The notes beneath the pieces are model-generated. The model worked only from the letters and a program-made list of their open reading frames with translations. It was not told the DNA's origin and made no database searches. The position numbers and the translations under genes were made by a program. A DNA stretch of 64,000 nt, from contig JBLHKS010000001.1 of NCBI GenBank assembly GCA_047620505.1, forward strand, positions 1 through 64,000, in the 5' to 3' direction. Shown piece by piece: positions 53,780 to 61,726 of this stretch. The stretch's first letter is position 1, and the number at the start of each line of letters is the position of its first letter. This stretch comes from JBLHKS01 sp047620505 (GTDB lineage Bacteria; Verrucomicrobiota; Verrucomicrobiia; Verrucomicrobiales; DEV007).

Positions 53780-55155
53780 TTGCAGAGATTCCAGCAGCTC
53801 TCGCGGCGGCTCTTCCGCTTTTGATGTTTTTATTCGCGTTAGCCCTTATTTTTATGGGGTTTCCCGTCGCGTTTTCGCTCGGTGGGGCGGCGCTGATCTT
53901 TGCGGTTATCGGCGTTTCGCTGGAGATCTTTCCGTGGTCGAGGATGGGGGCCAGCACGAACCGAATTTTCGGAATCATGAAGAACGAGGTGCTGTTGGCG
54001 GTGCCGTTTTTCATTTTCATGGGGACGATGCTGGAGAAATCCCGGCTCGCTGAAGACCTCTTGAAGACGGTTGGCCAGCTCTTCGGGCCGGTGCCTGGCG
54101 GGATCGGATTGGCGGTCGTTTTTGTTGGTGCGCTGCTTGGCGCGGCGACTGGCGTGGTTGGAGCATCGGTCGTGGCGATGGGGATGATTTCTCTGCCGAT
54201 CATGCTGCGCTACGGCTACGACAAAAAACTGGCGACGGGCGTGATCGCTGCGTCCGGAACGTTAGGCCAAATTATTCCGCCGAGCGTCGTTTTGATCGTG
54301 CTGGCTTCTCAGTTGAACGTGGAAATCCATGATTCAAGCAAGGCCGTCTCGGTAGGCGATTTGTTTCGCGGAGCTCTCACGCCAGGGTTGTTGTTAGCTG
54401 GCTTGTTTGCGCTCTACGTCGGCGTAACCGCAATCCTGAATCCCAAAAAAGCTCCGGCGATTCCGAAGGAAGATCGCGCAACGGACAAACGCGATTTGCT
54501 GAAGAAAACGCTGCTCGTTCTGCTTCCGCCAATCGTTCTGATCATCATCGTTCTTGGGTCGATTTTTGCGGGAATCGCGACTCCGACCGAAGCCGGAGCT
54601 CTCGGCGGAGTTGGAGCGATGCTGTTGGCTTTGATTTCGAAACGGTTCACGAAACTGGCGATCATCGACACGATGCGAACGACTCTTCGGCTGAGTTCGA
54701 TGGTCATGTTTCTCTTGATCGGATCGACGGTTTTCGTAGTCGTTTTCAAGTTCGGTTTTCACGGCGATCGCTTCATCAAAGACATTCTCACGCAGCTGCC
54801 CGGTGGATTCATCGGCGCTTTGATCGTGACGAACCTAATCATCTTCCTCCTTGGTTTCTTTATCGATTTTTTCGAGATCTGCTTCATCGTCGTGCCGCTC
54901 GTTGCGCCGGTTTTCATTAACCATCCGGAATGGGATGTTCATCCGGCCTGGTTTGGCGTGATGATCGCGATGAACCTCCAGATGTCGTTTCTGACGCCTC
55001 CGTTCGGCTTTTCGCTCTTCTATTTAAAGGGAACCTGTCCGCCTGAGATCAAGACGACGGACATTTATAAAGGAGTGATGCCGTTCATCATCATTCAAGC
55101 TCTGGCGCTGCTCGCCGTCATCATCTGGCCCGAGATTGTGACCTGGATGGTCTAA
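53776..55155 (+). CDS. TRAP transporter large permease (DctM-like)
   Basis: The 459-residue polytopic protein has about twelve helices and DctM landmarks: P-F-F-I-F-M-G-T-M-L-E, G-A-A-T-G-V-V-G-A-S-V-V, G-Q-I-I-P-P-S-V-V-L-I-V-L and I-D-F-F-E-I-C-F-I-V-V-P-L-V. The central loop is extended (about residues 215-240). This subfamily is close to the mannitol/chloroaromatic-type TRAP permeases. It is translationally coupled to the small permease, and the two form a short operon without a binding-protein gene. Confidence 0.93.
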   Translation: MIAEIPAALAAALPLLMFLFALALIFMGFPVAFSLGGAALIFAVIGVSLEIFPWSRMGASTNRIFGIMKNEVLLAVPFFIFMGTMLEKSRLAEDLLKTVGQLFGPVPGGIGLAVVFVGALLGAATGVVGASVVAMGMISLPIMLRYGYDKKLATGVIAASGTLGQIIPPSVVLIVLASQLNVEIHDSSKAVSVGDLFRGALTPGLLLAGLFALYVGVTAILNPKKAPAIPKEDRATDKRDLLKKTLLVLLPPIVLIIIVLGSIFAGIATPTEAGALGGVGAMLLALISKRFTKLAIIDTMRTTLRLSSMVMFLLIGSTVFVVVFKFGFHGDRFIKDILTQLPGGFIGALIVTNLIIFLLGFFIDFFEICFIVVPLVAPVFINHPEWDVHPAWFGVMIAMNLQMSFLTPPFGFSLFYLKGTCPPEIKTTDIYKGVMPFIIIQALALLAVIIWPEIVTWMV

Positions 55156-55164
55156 CGATCGAAA

Positions 55165-56085
55165 TTAGGACTGAAGCGAGCGAGCGTACTCCTTCATTGT
55201 CTGACTTTGAAGCTCTCCGCTCCGAATCAGCTCGGCTGCGTGAGCGAGGATCGCATCGAATTGCTCGAACATTCCGGGATATTCAATGAAGTTATGCGGA
55301 TGACTCCAGAGATGCGCGACTCCGCCTTCCTTTGCCGTTTGGCTGAGGAGATTCCGCCAGCGATTGATCGTGCGCTGAAGCGGAACTTTCGCGCGGAGGC
55401 CGCTTCGCCAGTTTAAGAAATAGCCGGACGGAATTTGAACCAGTTTCGCTGGTTTTGGATGCGGCTGAGGCTGGATTTTTGCGCCAAATTCCTTGATGAG
55501 ATTCTGCACGCGCCCGAGTCGCCCGGCAGGCTGGGGGAGTGCTTCGCGGAAGCCGATGTAGCCGCTGCTCTCGAGGACTTTCGGATACCCGATCTGGTTA
55601 CGCGGATAGATGAATGTCAGGTCGTCCAAGTCAGCGAAAAGCGGTAGTTTTCGAAGCGCATCGAGATCGCGAGCGAAGTCCGCTTCGGTCATCGTTGTCT
55701 CGTCGATCATGCAATGACTGAAACTGTGCGAGCCGAATTCATGATCCGAATGCTTTGCGATTTTTTCAGCAGCTGCTGAGCAGCCAAACCAACCTTCATG
55801 CTGTCCGGCGGCGTCGTTTTCGAAAAACGATTTCAGGTAAGCCCGATCGAGAATCGCCTCCTCCGCCCAGGGGCGAATTTCATGCCAGTCGTCTGGATCG
55901 ATCGTGAAAAGCCCGACAAAAGCGAAGGTCGCCTTTATTTCGTGTCGATCGAGAGTCTCGACAATCCGATCGTAAACGCTGAGCAGCTGCTGCGTTCTCA
56001 AGCGTGATTCGAAAGCCGGGTTAAGGCAATCGGCCATGCCCCATTTTCCTTCGCAGTCGAACGAGATGATGAAAGTCGGCTCCAT
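55165..56085 (-). CDS. Polysaccharide deacetylase family (NodB-like) protein
   Basis: The 306-residue protein shows the NodB metal triad: Asp in I-S-F-D-C-E-G-K-W-G and the His pair in E-F-G-S-H-S-F-S-H-C. It has downstream Y-P-R-N-Q-I-G-Y and a C-terminal H-L-W-S-H-P-H-N-F catalytic-His motif. No signal peptide is present, so it is probably cytosolic, as in O-antigen or capsule-modifying deacetylases. Two palindrome copies (55768, 55982) lie about 200 bases apart within it. It diverges from the aldolase gene. Confidence 0.88.
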   Translation of the reverse strand: MEPTFIISFDCEGKWGMADCLNPAFESRLRTQQLLSVYDRIVETLDRHEIKATFAFVGLFTIDPDDWHEIRPWAEEAILDRAYLKSFFENDAAGQHEGWFGCSAAAEKIAKHSDHEFGSHSFSHCMIDETTMTEADFARDLDALRKLPLFADLDDLTFIYPRNQIGYPKVLESSGYIGFREALPQPAGRLGRVQNLIKEFGAKIQPQPHPKPAKLVQIPSGYFLNWRSGLRAKVPLQRTINRWRNLLSQTAKEGGVAHLWSHPHNFIEYPGMFEQFDAILAHAAELIRSGELQSQTMKEYARSLQS

Positions 56086-56177
56086 TTTCCCTGCTGATCG
56101 GCCGTTCGCGATGCTTTTTCAAGGACAAGCCGCGCTCGAAAGTTGCGCTTTAGCCAGGTTTCGCGTAGCCCTCCGTC

Positions 56178-56948
56178 ATGAAATCCGAGCGTCTTGCCCA
56201 GTTCTTTCAGAACGACGGAAAAACCGTCATTTTGCCGATCGATCACGGAATGGCCATCCCGGTTCCCGGGCTGGAAAATCCCGGAAAGTTGATTCGATCG
56301 GTTAAAGAATTTGTGGACGGCTTTGTCGTCAATCTCGGCGTGGCTGCGGCGTGCCGGAAGGACCTGAAGGGCTCTGGGGTTTGTCTCAGGATTGACGTTT
56401 ACAAACCAGATGTCGAAGATGGGGCCTACCGGATTTACGGAGTCGATGAGGCCGAGGCCGTGGACGCTGGCGCGATGATGCACATGCTTTTTCCGGGGCA
56501 TCCGAACGAGGTCGAGATCAGCCGCGATTGCTGCGAAGCGATCGCCGATGGTTTCGCTGGCGAGATGCCGACGATCATCGAGGCGCTACCGTGCGGGTTA
56601 GGAATGTCGAACGACTACACGGTCGCGAAGATCGATTTCGCGGTTCGTCAGGCTGCGGAACTCGGGGCCGACGTCGTGAAAACGGCTTACCCGGTCGGGG
56701 CAACCGTGGCCGAGTTCAAGAAGATCGTCGACGCCTGTTTTGTGCCGGTTATCGTCCTCGGAGGAGCGGCGATGGGCGACGACAAAGCGTTGCTGAGCAT
56801 GGTGAAAAACGCGATGGACGCCGGCGCGGTCGGGATCGCGGTTGGCCGAAATGTCTGGCAACATCCGAGCCCGAAATTGATCGCCAAGAAGCTCCACGCC
56901 GTGGTTCACGAAGGCGCGAGCGTGGCGAAGGCGCTGAAGATCGACTGA
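56178..56948 (+). CDS. Class I aldolase, DeoC/FbaB (DhnA-type) family
   Basis: The 256-residue TIM-barrel enzyme has the Schiff-base lysine in A-D-V-V-K-T-A-Y-P, plus I-L-P-I-D-H-G-M-A, P-G-H-P-N-E-V-E and a phosphate-binding G-G-A-A-M-G-D-D and G-I-A-V-G-R-N-V-W-Q. This fits archaeal-type class I fructose-bisphosphate aldolases and related LsrF or DhnA aldolases. Glycolytic cleavage of fructose 1,6-bisphosphate is the simplest role, but cleavage of another phosphorylated or keto sugar is possible given the sugar-acid dehydratase nearby. Confidence 0.85.
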   Translation: MKSERLAQFFQNDGKTVILPIDHGMAIPVPGLENPGKLIRSVKEFVDGFVVNLGVAAACRKDLKGSGVCLRIDVYKPDVEDGAYRIYGVDEAEAVDAGAMMHMLFPGHPNEVEISRDCCEAIADGFAGEMPTIIEALPCGLGMSNDYTVAKIDFAVRQAAELGADVVKTAYPVGATVAEFKKIVDACFVPVIVLGGAAMGDDKALLSMVKNAMDAGAVGIAVGRNVWQHPSPKLIAKKLHAVVHEGASVAKALKID

Positions 56949-56954
56949 ATCAGG

Positions 56955-57719
56955 TCAGGTTCCGAGGGCCGCCGCGAAAATGCCGACGATGCCCAGCGCG
57001 ACTGCAAACATGGCGGCCGCAAAGGAGAAGCCGTCCATGGTCGACTTCTCCGGTTTGTCGCCGGAAAACCAAGATGTGGCCTGCGAACTTGCAATCGAAG
57101 CAAGGCAGTAGGCGAGGAAAAAGAAGAAGCCGATTTCGAACTTCGCGTCGATGGCGACGAGGGGGAGGTCTTTGACGTTCGCCGCGAAAAAGGCCACCAT
57201 GATCGCGAGCACAAACGCGTCGACCATCGACCACTTTGCGATCGTGCCGCTGATTTTCAACAGCACCTGCCGATTGGAAAATGTGAAGATCGCGAGGCAG
57301 AGCAACTTCATTCCAGGGATGATCACGCTGAAAGTGATGATGAGGCAGCCAACAAAATGGTCGCCGCCTTCGAACAGTTGCTCGACGGCGCTGAGGATGC
57401 TCCGCGTTTCGACGAAGACTTCTTCCTTCCCATTGATATCGGCCAGATCGACCCCGGCCAAGCCTTTAAGCATCATCAGCCCGGCGTTGACTTTGTTCTG
57501 GGCATTGAGGTAGGCCGTTTCGTCTTCGATCGGCTTGCCTTCTTGGACTGCTTTATTGAGATCGGATTCAGCCATCTGCTCGATCAGCGAGGTTTTCATC
57601 ACAAGGATTCCCTCTGCCTTGTCTACGTCGCCTCGGATCGTCAGAACGGGGAGGCAGACGCCGGGGATGAGCAGGCCGAGCGAGAGGAGGGCGAGGATGA
57701 GGGGAAGAAAGCGTTTCAT
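56955..57719 (-). CDS. Paraquat-inducible protein A (PqiA)-like membrane protein
   Basis: The 254-residue protein has an N-terminal helix, a periplasmic loop of about 90 residues (M-K-T-S-L-I-E-Q-M-A-E-S ... R-S-I-L-S-A-V-E-Q-L-F), then three helices. The PqiA landmark I-A-K-W-S-M-V-D-A-F-V-L-A-I-M is present. PqiA proteins work with MCE-type PqiB in lipid transport across the envelope; no pqiB is in this window and the usual N-terminal zinc motifs are absent. Its start overlaps the stop of the upstream threonine-dehydratase-like gene (ATGA). Confidence 0.8.
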   Translation of the reverse strand: MKRFLPLILALLSLGLLIPGVCLPVLTIRGDVDKAEGILVMKTSLIEQMAESDLNKAVQEGKPIEDETAYLNAQNKVNAGLMMLKGLAGVDLADINGKEEVFVETRSILSAVEQLFEGGDHFVGCLIITFSVIIPGMKLLCLAIFTFSNRQVLLKISGTIAKWSMVDAFVLAIMVAFFAANVKDLPLVAIDAKFEIGFFFFLAYCLASIASSQATSWFSGDKPEKSTMDGFSFAAAMFAVALGIVGIFAAALGT

Positions 57720-58726
57720 GGCTGGTCGCGAAGGAGCGTGCTCCAGGGCAAGTCGTCAAGATCCAGATTTCCGCCTGATAGAAGAATTCCGACGCGCTTA
57801 CCGGCGAATCGATCCGGATGGGCGAGAATTGTCGCCAACGGGACGGCTGCGGACGGCTCGACGACGATTCGAGCGTTTTCGATAAGGAGGCGTGTCGCGC
57901 GGATGATCTCGGCTTCGGTGGCGAGGAGGATGTCGTCGACCAGGTTCTGGATAATCGGGAATGTCCACTCGCCGAGCGGCGTTCGAAGCCCGTCAGCGAT
58001 CGAGTCGTATCGGGTAGGCTGCTCGATCTGGCCGCTGTTGAGACTACGGCGAGCATCGTCGGCAAACGCGGGCTCGGCACCGATGACTTGGGTTTTCGGC
58101 CAGAGCGATTTCAGCGCGAGAAGCGTGCCTGAGAGCAATCCGCCGCCGCCGACTGGAGCGAGGATGATGTCGAGCGGCTCGGATTGCGTCGTCCATTCGA
58201 GAGCGGCCGTTCCCTGGCCTGCGATGATCCGAGGATCGTCGTAAGGGTGAATGAAAACGCCGCCGCGGTCGGCCAGAATCGCGTCTGTGGTCGCCTGGCG
58301 AGATTCGGCGTCGGATTCGCTGAAAACGAGGTCAGCGCCGAGTTTCCGAACGCTTGCGATTTTGTTTGGCCGGGAATTTTCCGGCATCACGAGCGTCGCC
58401 GGGATTCCGCGGAGTTTCGCGGCTCGAGCGAGCGCGGCTGCGTGATTTCCAGACGAATGGGCGACTACGCCGCTGGCAGCTGCTGAGTCGCTGAGCGACA
58501 AAACCGCGTTGCAGGCACCCCTCGCTTTGAACGCGCCGACGTGTTGGAGATTTTCGCACTTCAGCGTGATTTCGGCCCCGGTTAGTTCGCGGAGTTCGGC
58601 GCAATCGAGGACTGGCGTTACGCGAACCTGGTTCTGGATTCGGCTTTGGGCTTCACGGACGTCCGCGATGGTTGGTGGGAGGGTTTTCAGTGGTTCAGGA
58701 AAGGTTGAGCGATGGAAAATTCGCAA
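57716..58726 (-). CDS. Threonine dehydratase / serine racemase-like PLP enzyme
   Basis: The 336-residue fold-type II PLP enzyme has the cofactor lysine in V-G-A-F-K-A-R-G-A, the substrate loop H-S-S-G-N-H-A-A-A, and the phosphate-binding V-G-G-G-G-L-L-S-G. It would deaminate threonine or serine, or racemise serine. It is short, without the ACT regulatory domain of biosynthetic IlvA, so a catabolic or racemase-type role is likelier. The frame opens with a TTG at 58726. Together with the PqiA-like gene it forms an overlapping pair, although no functional link is obvious. Confidence 0.9.
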   Translation of the reverse strand: MRIFHRSTFPEPLKTLPPTIADVREAQSRIQNQVRVTPVLDCAELRELTGAEITLKCENLQHVGAFKARGACNAVLSLSDSAAASGVVAHSSGNHAAALARAAKLRGIPATLVMPENSRPNKIASVRKLGADLVFSESDAESRQATTDAILADRGGVFIHPYDDPRIIAGQGTAALEWTTQSEPLDIILAPVGGGGLLSGTLLALKSLWPKTQVIGAEPAFADDARRSLNSGQIEQPTRYDSIADGLRTPLGEWTFPIIQNLVDDILLATEAEIIRATRLLIENARIVVEPSAAVPLATILAHPDRFAGKRVGILLSGGNLDLDDLPWSTLLRDQP

Positions 58727-59261
58727 TCAGCAGGTGCTGGCGTGACTTCACGTGAATTATAAATTCAATAAATACCATAAAATAGTGTTGACCGATTTCT
58801 TCATATCCGGTATCATCCAAGCATGCTCTGGAGTCCGCTCCGAGTTACCAGAAAACAGAACCAACCATAAACCAAACAAACCTACTACAAGAAGCTCATT
58901 CGACTTACGAAACACAAATAACCAAAAGTCTCCAAGTCTGTTGCTGTCGCTGAAACGCCGAAATGGTGCGAAGCGCTTCCTCGCTGCTGCGCGAGCTGGG
59001 ATCGTACGCGATCCTTTCGTTAACGCTCCTGCGCTGCGAATTTTCTCCCGATAGGAGGCTGAAATCCCGGTCAGTTCGGGTTCAAGCCCGCTGCCTTCCT
59101 CTGTGCAAGCGATTGTACAAAAAGCAGCGGTAACCACCGACCTGCGCTGACCACTGCGGGCACCTTCGAGGTCTAACCTTCCACGATGAGATTTTCCTGA
59201 CCAGGAAGATTGTGCTCACTCATGTGAAAAATATTGTGAAATTTCACATATCCCTGAACTC
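58727..59261 (+). other. AT-rich 535-base intergenic region with promoter, possible leader RNA
   Basis: This is the longest gene-free stretch. The left half (about 58745-58960) is clearly AT- and A-rich compared with the surroundings, which suggests different ancestry or an RNA gene. It contains a good sigma-70 promoter (58788-58816) pointing right, some 440 bases before the protease start. Around 59065-59100 there are short stems (arms AGGAGGC/GCCTTCCT). Two ORFs of 100 and 126 codons overlap on opposite strands, but I do not regard either as convincing. Confidence 0.5.
58788..58816 (+). promoter_or_regulatory. Sigma-70-type promoter
   Basis: TTGACC at 58788-58793 and TATCAT at 58811-58816 are separated by exactly 17 bases, with an AT-rich upstream region. 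The predicted transcript starts near 58823 and would run through the spacer into the protease gene or form a separate small RNA. Confidence 0.55.
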
Positions 59262-60101
59262 ATGAAACCTACTACTCTACTTAGATATTTCCGTCCGAGT
59301 AAGCTGCTGATCGCGCTGATTTTTGCGATTCCGGTGCTTTCCGGTACGACCAGCCAAGCGCTGGTGACCCCGAGCGTCTCCGGCGCTGATGAAGACGAAC
59401 GCGCCCTCCAGGCAGATGCACTTAAAGCTTTTGGAACGCGAGTGCCGTTTCCGTTCTTTAAGAATATCGGCTTTCTCAGCAACTCCACCGCCGTCTACAT
59501 CGGCAACGGCTACGTTTTGACCGCCGCCCATGTTGGCTCTGGGGTTTTTCGTCTGAGCGATGGATCATCGTACTTGCCGGTGACCGGATCCGAACAGCAA
59601 ATTTACAATCGAAGCGGTTCGAAGGCTGATCTGCTTTTGTTTCGCATCGCGTTCGGTCCTCTGGATTCAATCGCGCAACTTCAGGAGATTCCGTTCGGTC
59701 CGATCCCGCCGCCGGCTGGGTCTCAGGTTCTCGTGCTATCGGCAGGCCGAGGAGCGGAGAAACCGAGTTACGCCTGGGATGACCGATCCGTGGTTCGTTG
59801 GGGCTTGAACCGAGTCGAACAAGTCTACACCGATTGGATCGAGACTTTCGAATTCCGCACAGCAGGGTTTTCCACGGGCTTTGAAGCTGGCTCAGGAGAT
59901 TGCCAGGCCGCACCCGGAGATTCCGGCGGTGCGGCGTTTGTGTTTAACCAGAAAGCTGGAATTTGGCAGCTTGGCGGAATCATCCTGGCGGTCGATTCCG
60001 AAGAGCCAACAGCAGCTGACGGCGACAGCACTTACATCGGAACTTTGATGAATTTACCTAAAGAAATACTCGAGCAAGGAAAGCTCGTCGCCACCCGCTG
60101 A
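59262..60101 (+). CDS. Secreted trypsin-like serine protease
   Basis: The 279-residue protein has a signal peptide (about residues 14-33, L-L-I-A-L-I-F-A-I-P-V-L-S-G-T-T-S-Q-A). The chymotrypsin-fold catalytic residues are visible: His in V-L-T-A-A-H-V-G, Asp in K-A-D-L-L-L-F-R-I, and Ser in A-A-P-G-D-S-G-G-A-A-F, followed by W-Q-L-G-G-I-I. It is therefore a likely active exported peptidase. A long AT-rich spacer with a promoter precedes it, and two hairpins follow its stop. Confidence 0.9.
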   Translation: MKPTTLLRYFRPSKLLIALIFAIPVLSGTTSQALVTPSVSGADEDERALQADALKAFGTRVPFPFFKNIGFLSNSTAVYIGNGYVLTAAHVGSGVFRLSDGSSYLPVTGSEQQIYNRSGSKADLLLFRIAFGPLDSIAQLQEIPFGPIPPPAGSQVLVLSAGRGAEKPSYAWDDRSVVRWGLNRVEQVYTDWIETFEFRTAGFSTGFEAGSGDCQAAPGDSGGAAFVFNQKAGIWQLGGIILAVDSEEPTAADGDSTYIGTLMNLPKEILEQGKLVATR

Positions 60102-60202
60102 CCTGAAAATCGGCGGACTGACCCCATTTTTTCAAGAGAGAGCCCCCGGAATCCCAGTGGCTCGCCGGTTCTGAACCGACGGGTCACGCCCAACACAAAA
60201 GC

Positions 60203-60256
60203 CGCACCCCGCCCATGGGGGTGCGAGAGCCTCCGGTCAATTGACCGGGGGTTCTT
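60203..60256 (+). terminator. Tandem hairpins after the protease gene
   Basis: Two stems lie about 100 bases after the stop: CGCACCCC/GGGGTGCG (60203-60210 with 60218-60225), then the palindrome CCGGTCAATTGACCGG (60233-60248). The second is followed by GGGTTCTTTGCTTTT. Together they look like a rho-independent terminator on the plus strand. Confidence 0.55.
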
Positions 60257-60269
60257 TGCTTTTCGGGCA

Positions 60270-60289
60270 AAATGAGCAGCTGCTCATTT
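60270..60289. repeat. 20-base perfect palindrome built around AGCAGCTGCT
   Basis: AAATGAGCAGCTGCTCATTT is a perfect 20-base palindrome, the longest extension of the iterated palindrome in the window. It lies between the tandem hairpins and the lipoprotein gene, so it may act as an operator or as the end of the terminator region. Confidence 0.8.
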
Positions 60290-60365
60290 CTTGAAGTTGC
60301 CCTTAATTGATGTTTGACTTTGCCCTTCATTTTTCTCAGTGTGGGCCCGTCCTTAATTTTTCGTA

Positions 60366-60959
60366 ATGAAGCCAAACGCCTATCTTCTCCTTCTCGTCGC
60401 CGTAATCGCTCTTTCGGGCTGTCTCGGTCGCAACCGAAATGCTGCGCCTCCTCAAGAACCCGCCGATACGGGCGTTGTAGAGCCAATTGCGGATGTTCCG
60501 GATAACTCATTCCTCTTCACCGGCTACGAGCCGCTGGAGCGATGGATGGAAGAGCGGTTCAAAGTTCGTTACGAAAACATGCCGCTGAAAATGGTCTTCG
60601 ATCAGCAGCCGATCAGCGATATTCGCTATCAGCACATGAATCTTGCCGAAGAGGCACCGGTTTTTCAGCTGATTTCGCCTTCGATCAGTCGGCGCGAGAT
60701 TCTCCAGGAGGTCTCTCGATTCTATAATTTGGAAATGAACGTCCAGATGGTCGACGGCAAGCCGAGTTTTGTCGTTGTCCGTGCCCGGAATCCCGGGGAA
60801 GCGGTCAATCCTGGCGCTGGGCCGGCTCCAAACGCATCCAGCGGAGCACCTGCTCCAGATGAAGGTGCTGCGCCGCCAAATCCGTCTCCTCAGACGCCTC
60901 CACCGGCCCCCGCTCCTGCAGGCGCGACGGACGTTCCGGTCGGCGGCATACAAGAATAA
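60366..60959 (+). CDS. Lipoprotein with proline/alanine-rich tail
   Basis: The 197-residue protein has a good lipobox (L-L-L-L-V-A-V-I-A-L-S-G-C). A folded middle resembles a secretin/STN-like N-terminal domain: V-R-Y-E-N-M-P-L-K-M-V-F, A-P-V-F-Q-L-I-S-P, R-E-I-L-Q-E-V-S-R-F-Y-N-L-E-M-N-V. The last 55 residues are low-complexity P/A/G. The STN resemblance is my reading and is uncertain. It could be an outer-membrane accessory lipoprotein. It ends just before a palindrome-based terminator and converges on the aquaporin gene. Confidence 0.75.
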   Translation: MKPNAYLLLLVAVIALSGCLGRNRNAAPPQEPADTGVVEPIADVPDNSFLFTGYEPLERWMEERFKVRYENMPLKMVFDQQPISDIRYQHMNLAEEAPVFQLISPSISRREILQEVSRFYNLEMNVQMVDGKPSFVVVRARNPGEAVNPGAGPAPNASSGAPAPDEGAAPPNPSPQTPPPAPAPAGATDVPVGGIQE

Positions 60960-60960
60960 G

Positions 60961-60996
60961 AAAAAAGCGGGCCAGCAGCTGCTGAGTTCTTTTTTT
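60961..60996. terminator. Bidirectional terminator containing the iterated palindrome
   Basis: An A-run (60961-60966), the palindrome AGCAGCTGCT (60974-60983) and a T-run (60990-60996) fill the 40-base gap between the convergent lipoprotein and aquaporin genes. The pattern is symmetric, so it can form an A/T-extended stem and terminate transcription from both sides. Confidence 0.6.
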
Positions 60997-60999
60997 CGG

Positions 61000-61668
61000 T
61001 CAGGGCTCGATTTCGGGCTCGCAACAGCCGTCGTGCTGGATGCACCGACACGTCGGAATCGCGAGTAGCGCTCCTGCGATTGGTGCGACGATGTAAATCC
61101 AAAGGAAATTGACCTGCCCGCTGACGAGCGCAGGTCCGATCGATCTCGCAGGGTTCATCGAAGCTCCGCAAATCGGTCCGGCGAACATCGCCTCGACCGC
61201 AACGATGCACCCGACGGCTGCGCCAGCCATGATTCCCTTTTCTTTGGCCCCAGTCGAGACGTTGAGAACGACGAACATCAAAAGAAAAGTCAGGACGACC
61301 TCAAGAACGAGCGACTGCCACCAGGGTCCGCTCGGAATCGTCCCACCGAGCCCGATGTGCTCGAGAAAAAGCACCCGAAGAAGCGCACTGGCGAAAAGCG
61401 CGCCAAAAATCTGGCTGATGATGTAAGGCAGAAGATCCTTCGTCGGATGCCGGCCGGAAACCCAGAAAGCGATCGTCACCGCAGGGTTGATGTGCGCGCC
61501 CGAGACGTCGCCGATCGTGTAAATCATCGCCATCACGATCAGGCCGAACGTCAGGGCGATCCCGAGGTGCGTGATCGCCTCGTTGCTGATGTCGTTGACG
61601 ATGATCGCGCCCGTTCCCGCGAAAACGAGCGCGAAAGTTCCGAGAGCCTCTGCAAAATACTTTTTCAT
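61000..61668 (-). CDS. Aquaporin / MIP family channel with Cys-rich tail
   Basis: The 222-residue channel has six hydrophobic helices and two NPA boxes, H-I-N-P-A-V-T and S-M-N-P-A-R-S, starting M-K-K-Y-F-A-E-A-L-G-T-F. The residue pattern around the second NPA (N-P-A-R-S-I-G-P) fits water-selective AqpZ-like channels rather than glycerol facilitators. The C-terminus is odd: after the last helix it reads T-C-R-C-I-Q-H-D-G-C-C, with four cysteines and a histidine that could bind metal. The frame is open to 61806, but ATG 61668 is the family start. It diverges from sulfatase 3. Confidence 0.93.
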   Translation of the reverse strand: MKKYFAEALGTFALVFAGTGAIIVNDISNEAITHLGIALTFGLIVMAMIYTIGDVSGAHINPAVTIAFWVSGRHPTKDLLPYIISQIFGALFASALLRVLFLEHIGLGGTIPSGPWWQSLVLEVVLTFLLMFVVLNVSTGAKEKGIMAGAAVGCIVAVEAMFAGPICGASMNPARSIGPALVSGQVNFLWIYIVAPIAGALLAIPTCRCIQHDGCCEPEIEP

Positions 61669-61726
61669 GAGGGGGCGATTGTGTTTGGTCTTTCGTTCAC
61701 TCAAAGATGGGGATAAGAGAAGTGAA

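Noticed and set aside
59065..59105. tRNA-like T-arm (GGGTTCAAGCCC) in the AT-rich spacer
   Set aside because: The five-base T stem does not pair with the obligatory seven-base loop, no anticodon arm or acceptor stem can be built, and no CCA follows; not a tRNA or tmRNA.
58752..59137. Overlapping 100- and 126-codon ORFs on opposite strands
   Set aside because: They overlap each other, have unusual composition, no ribosome-binding site and no motif. I treat the region as non-coding.
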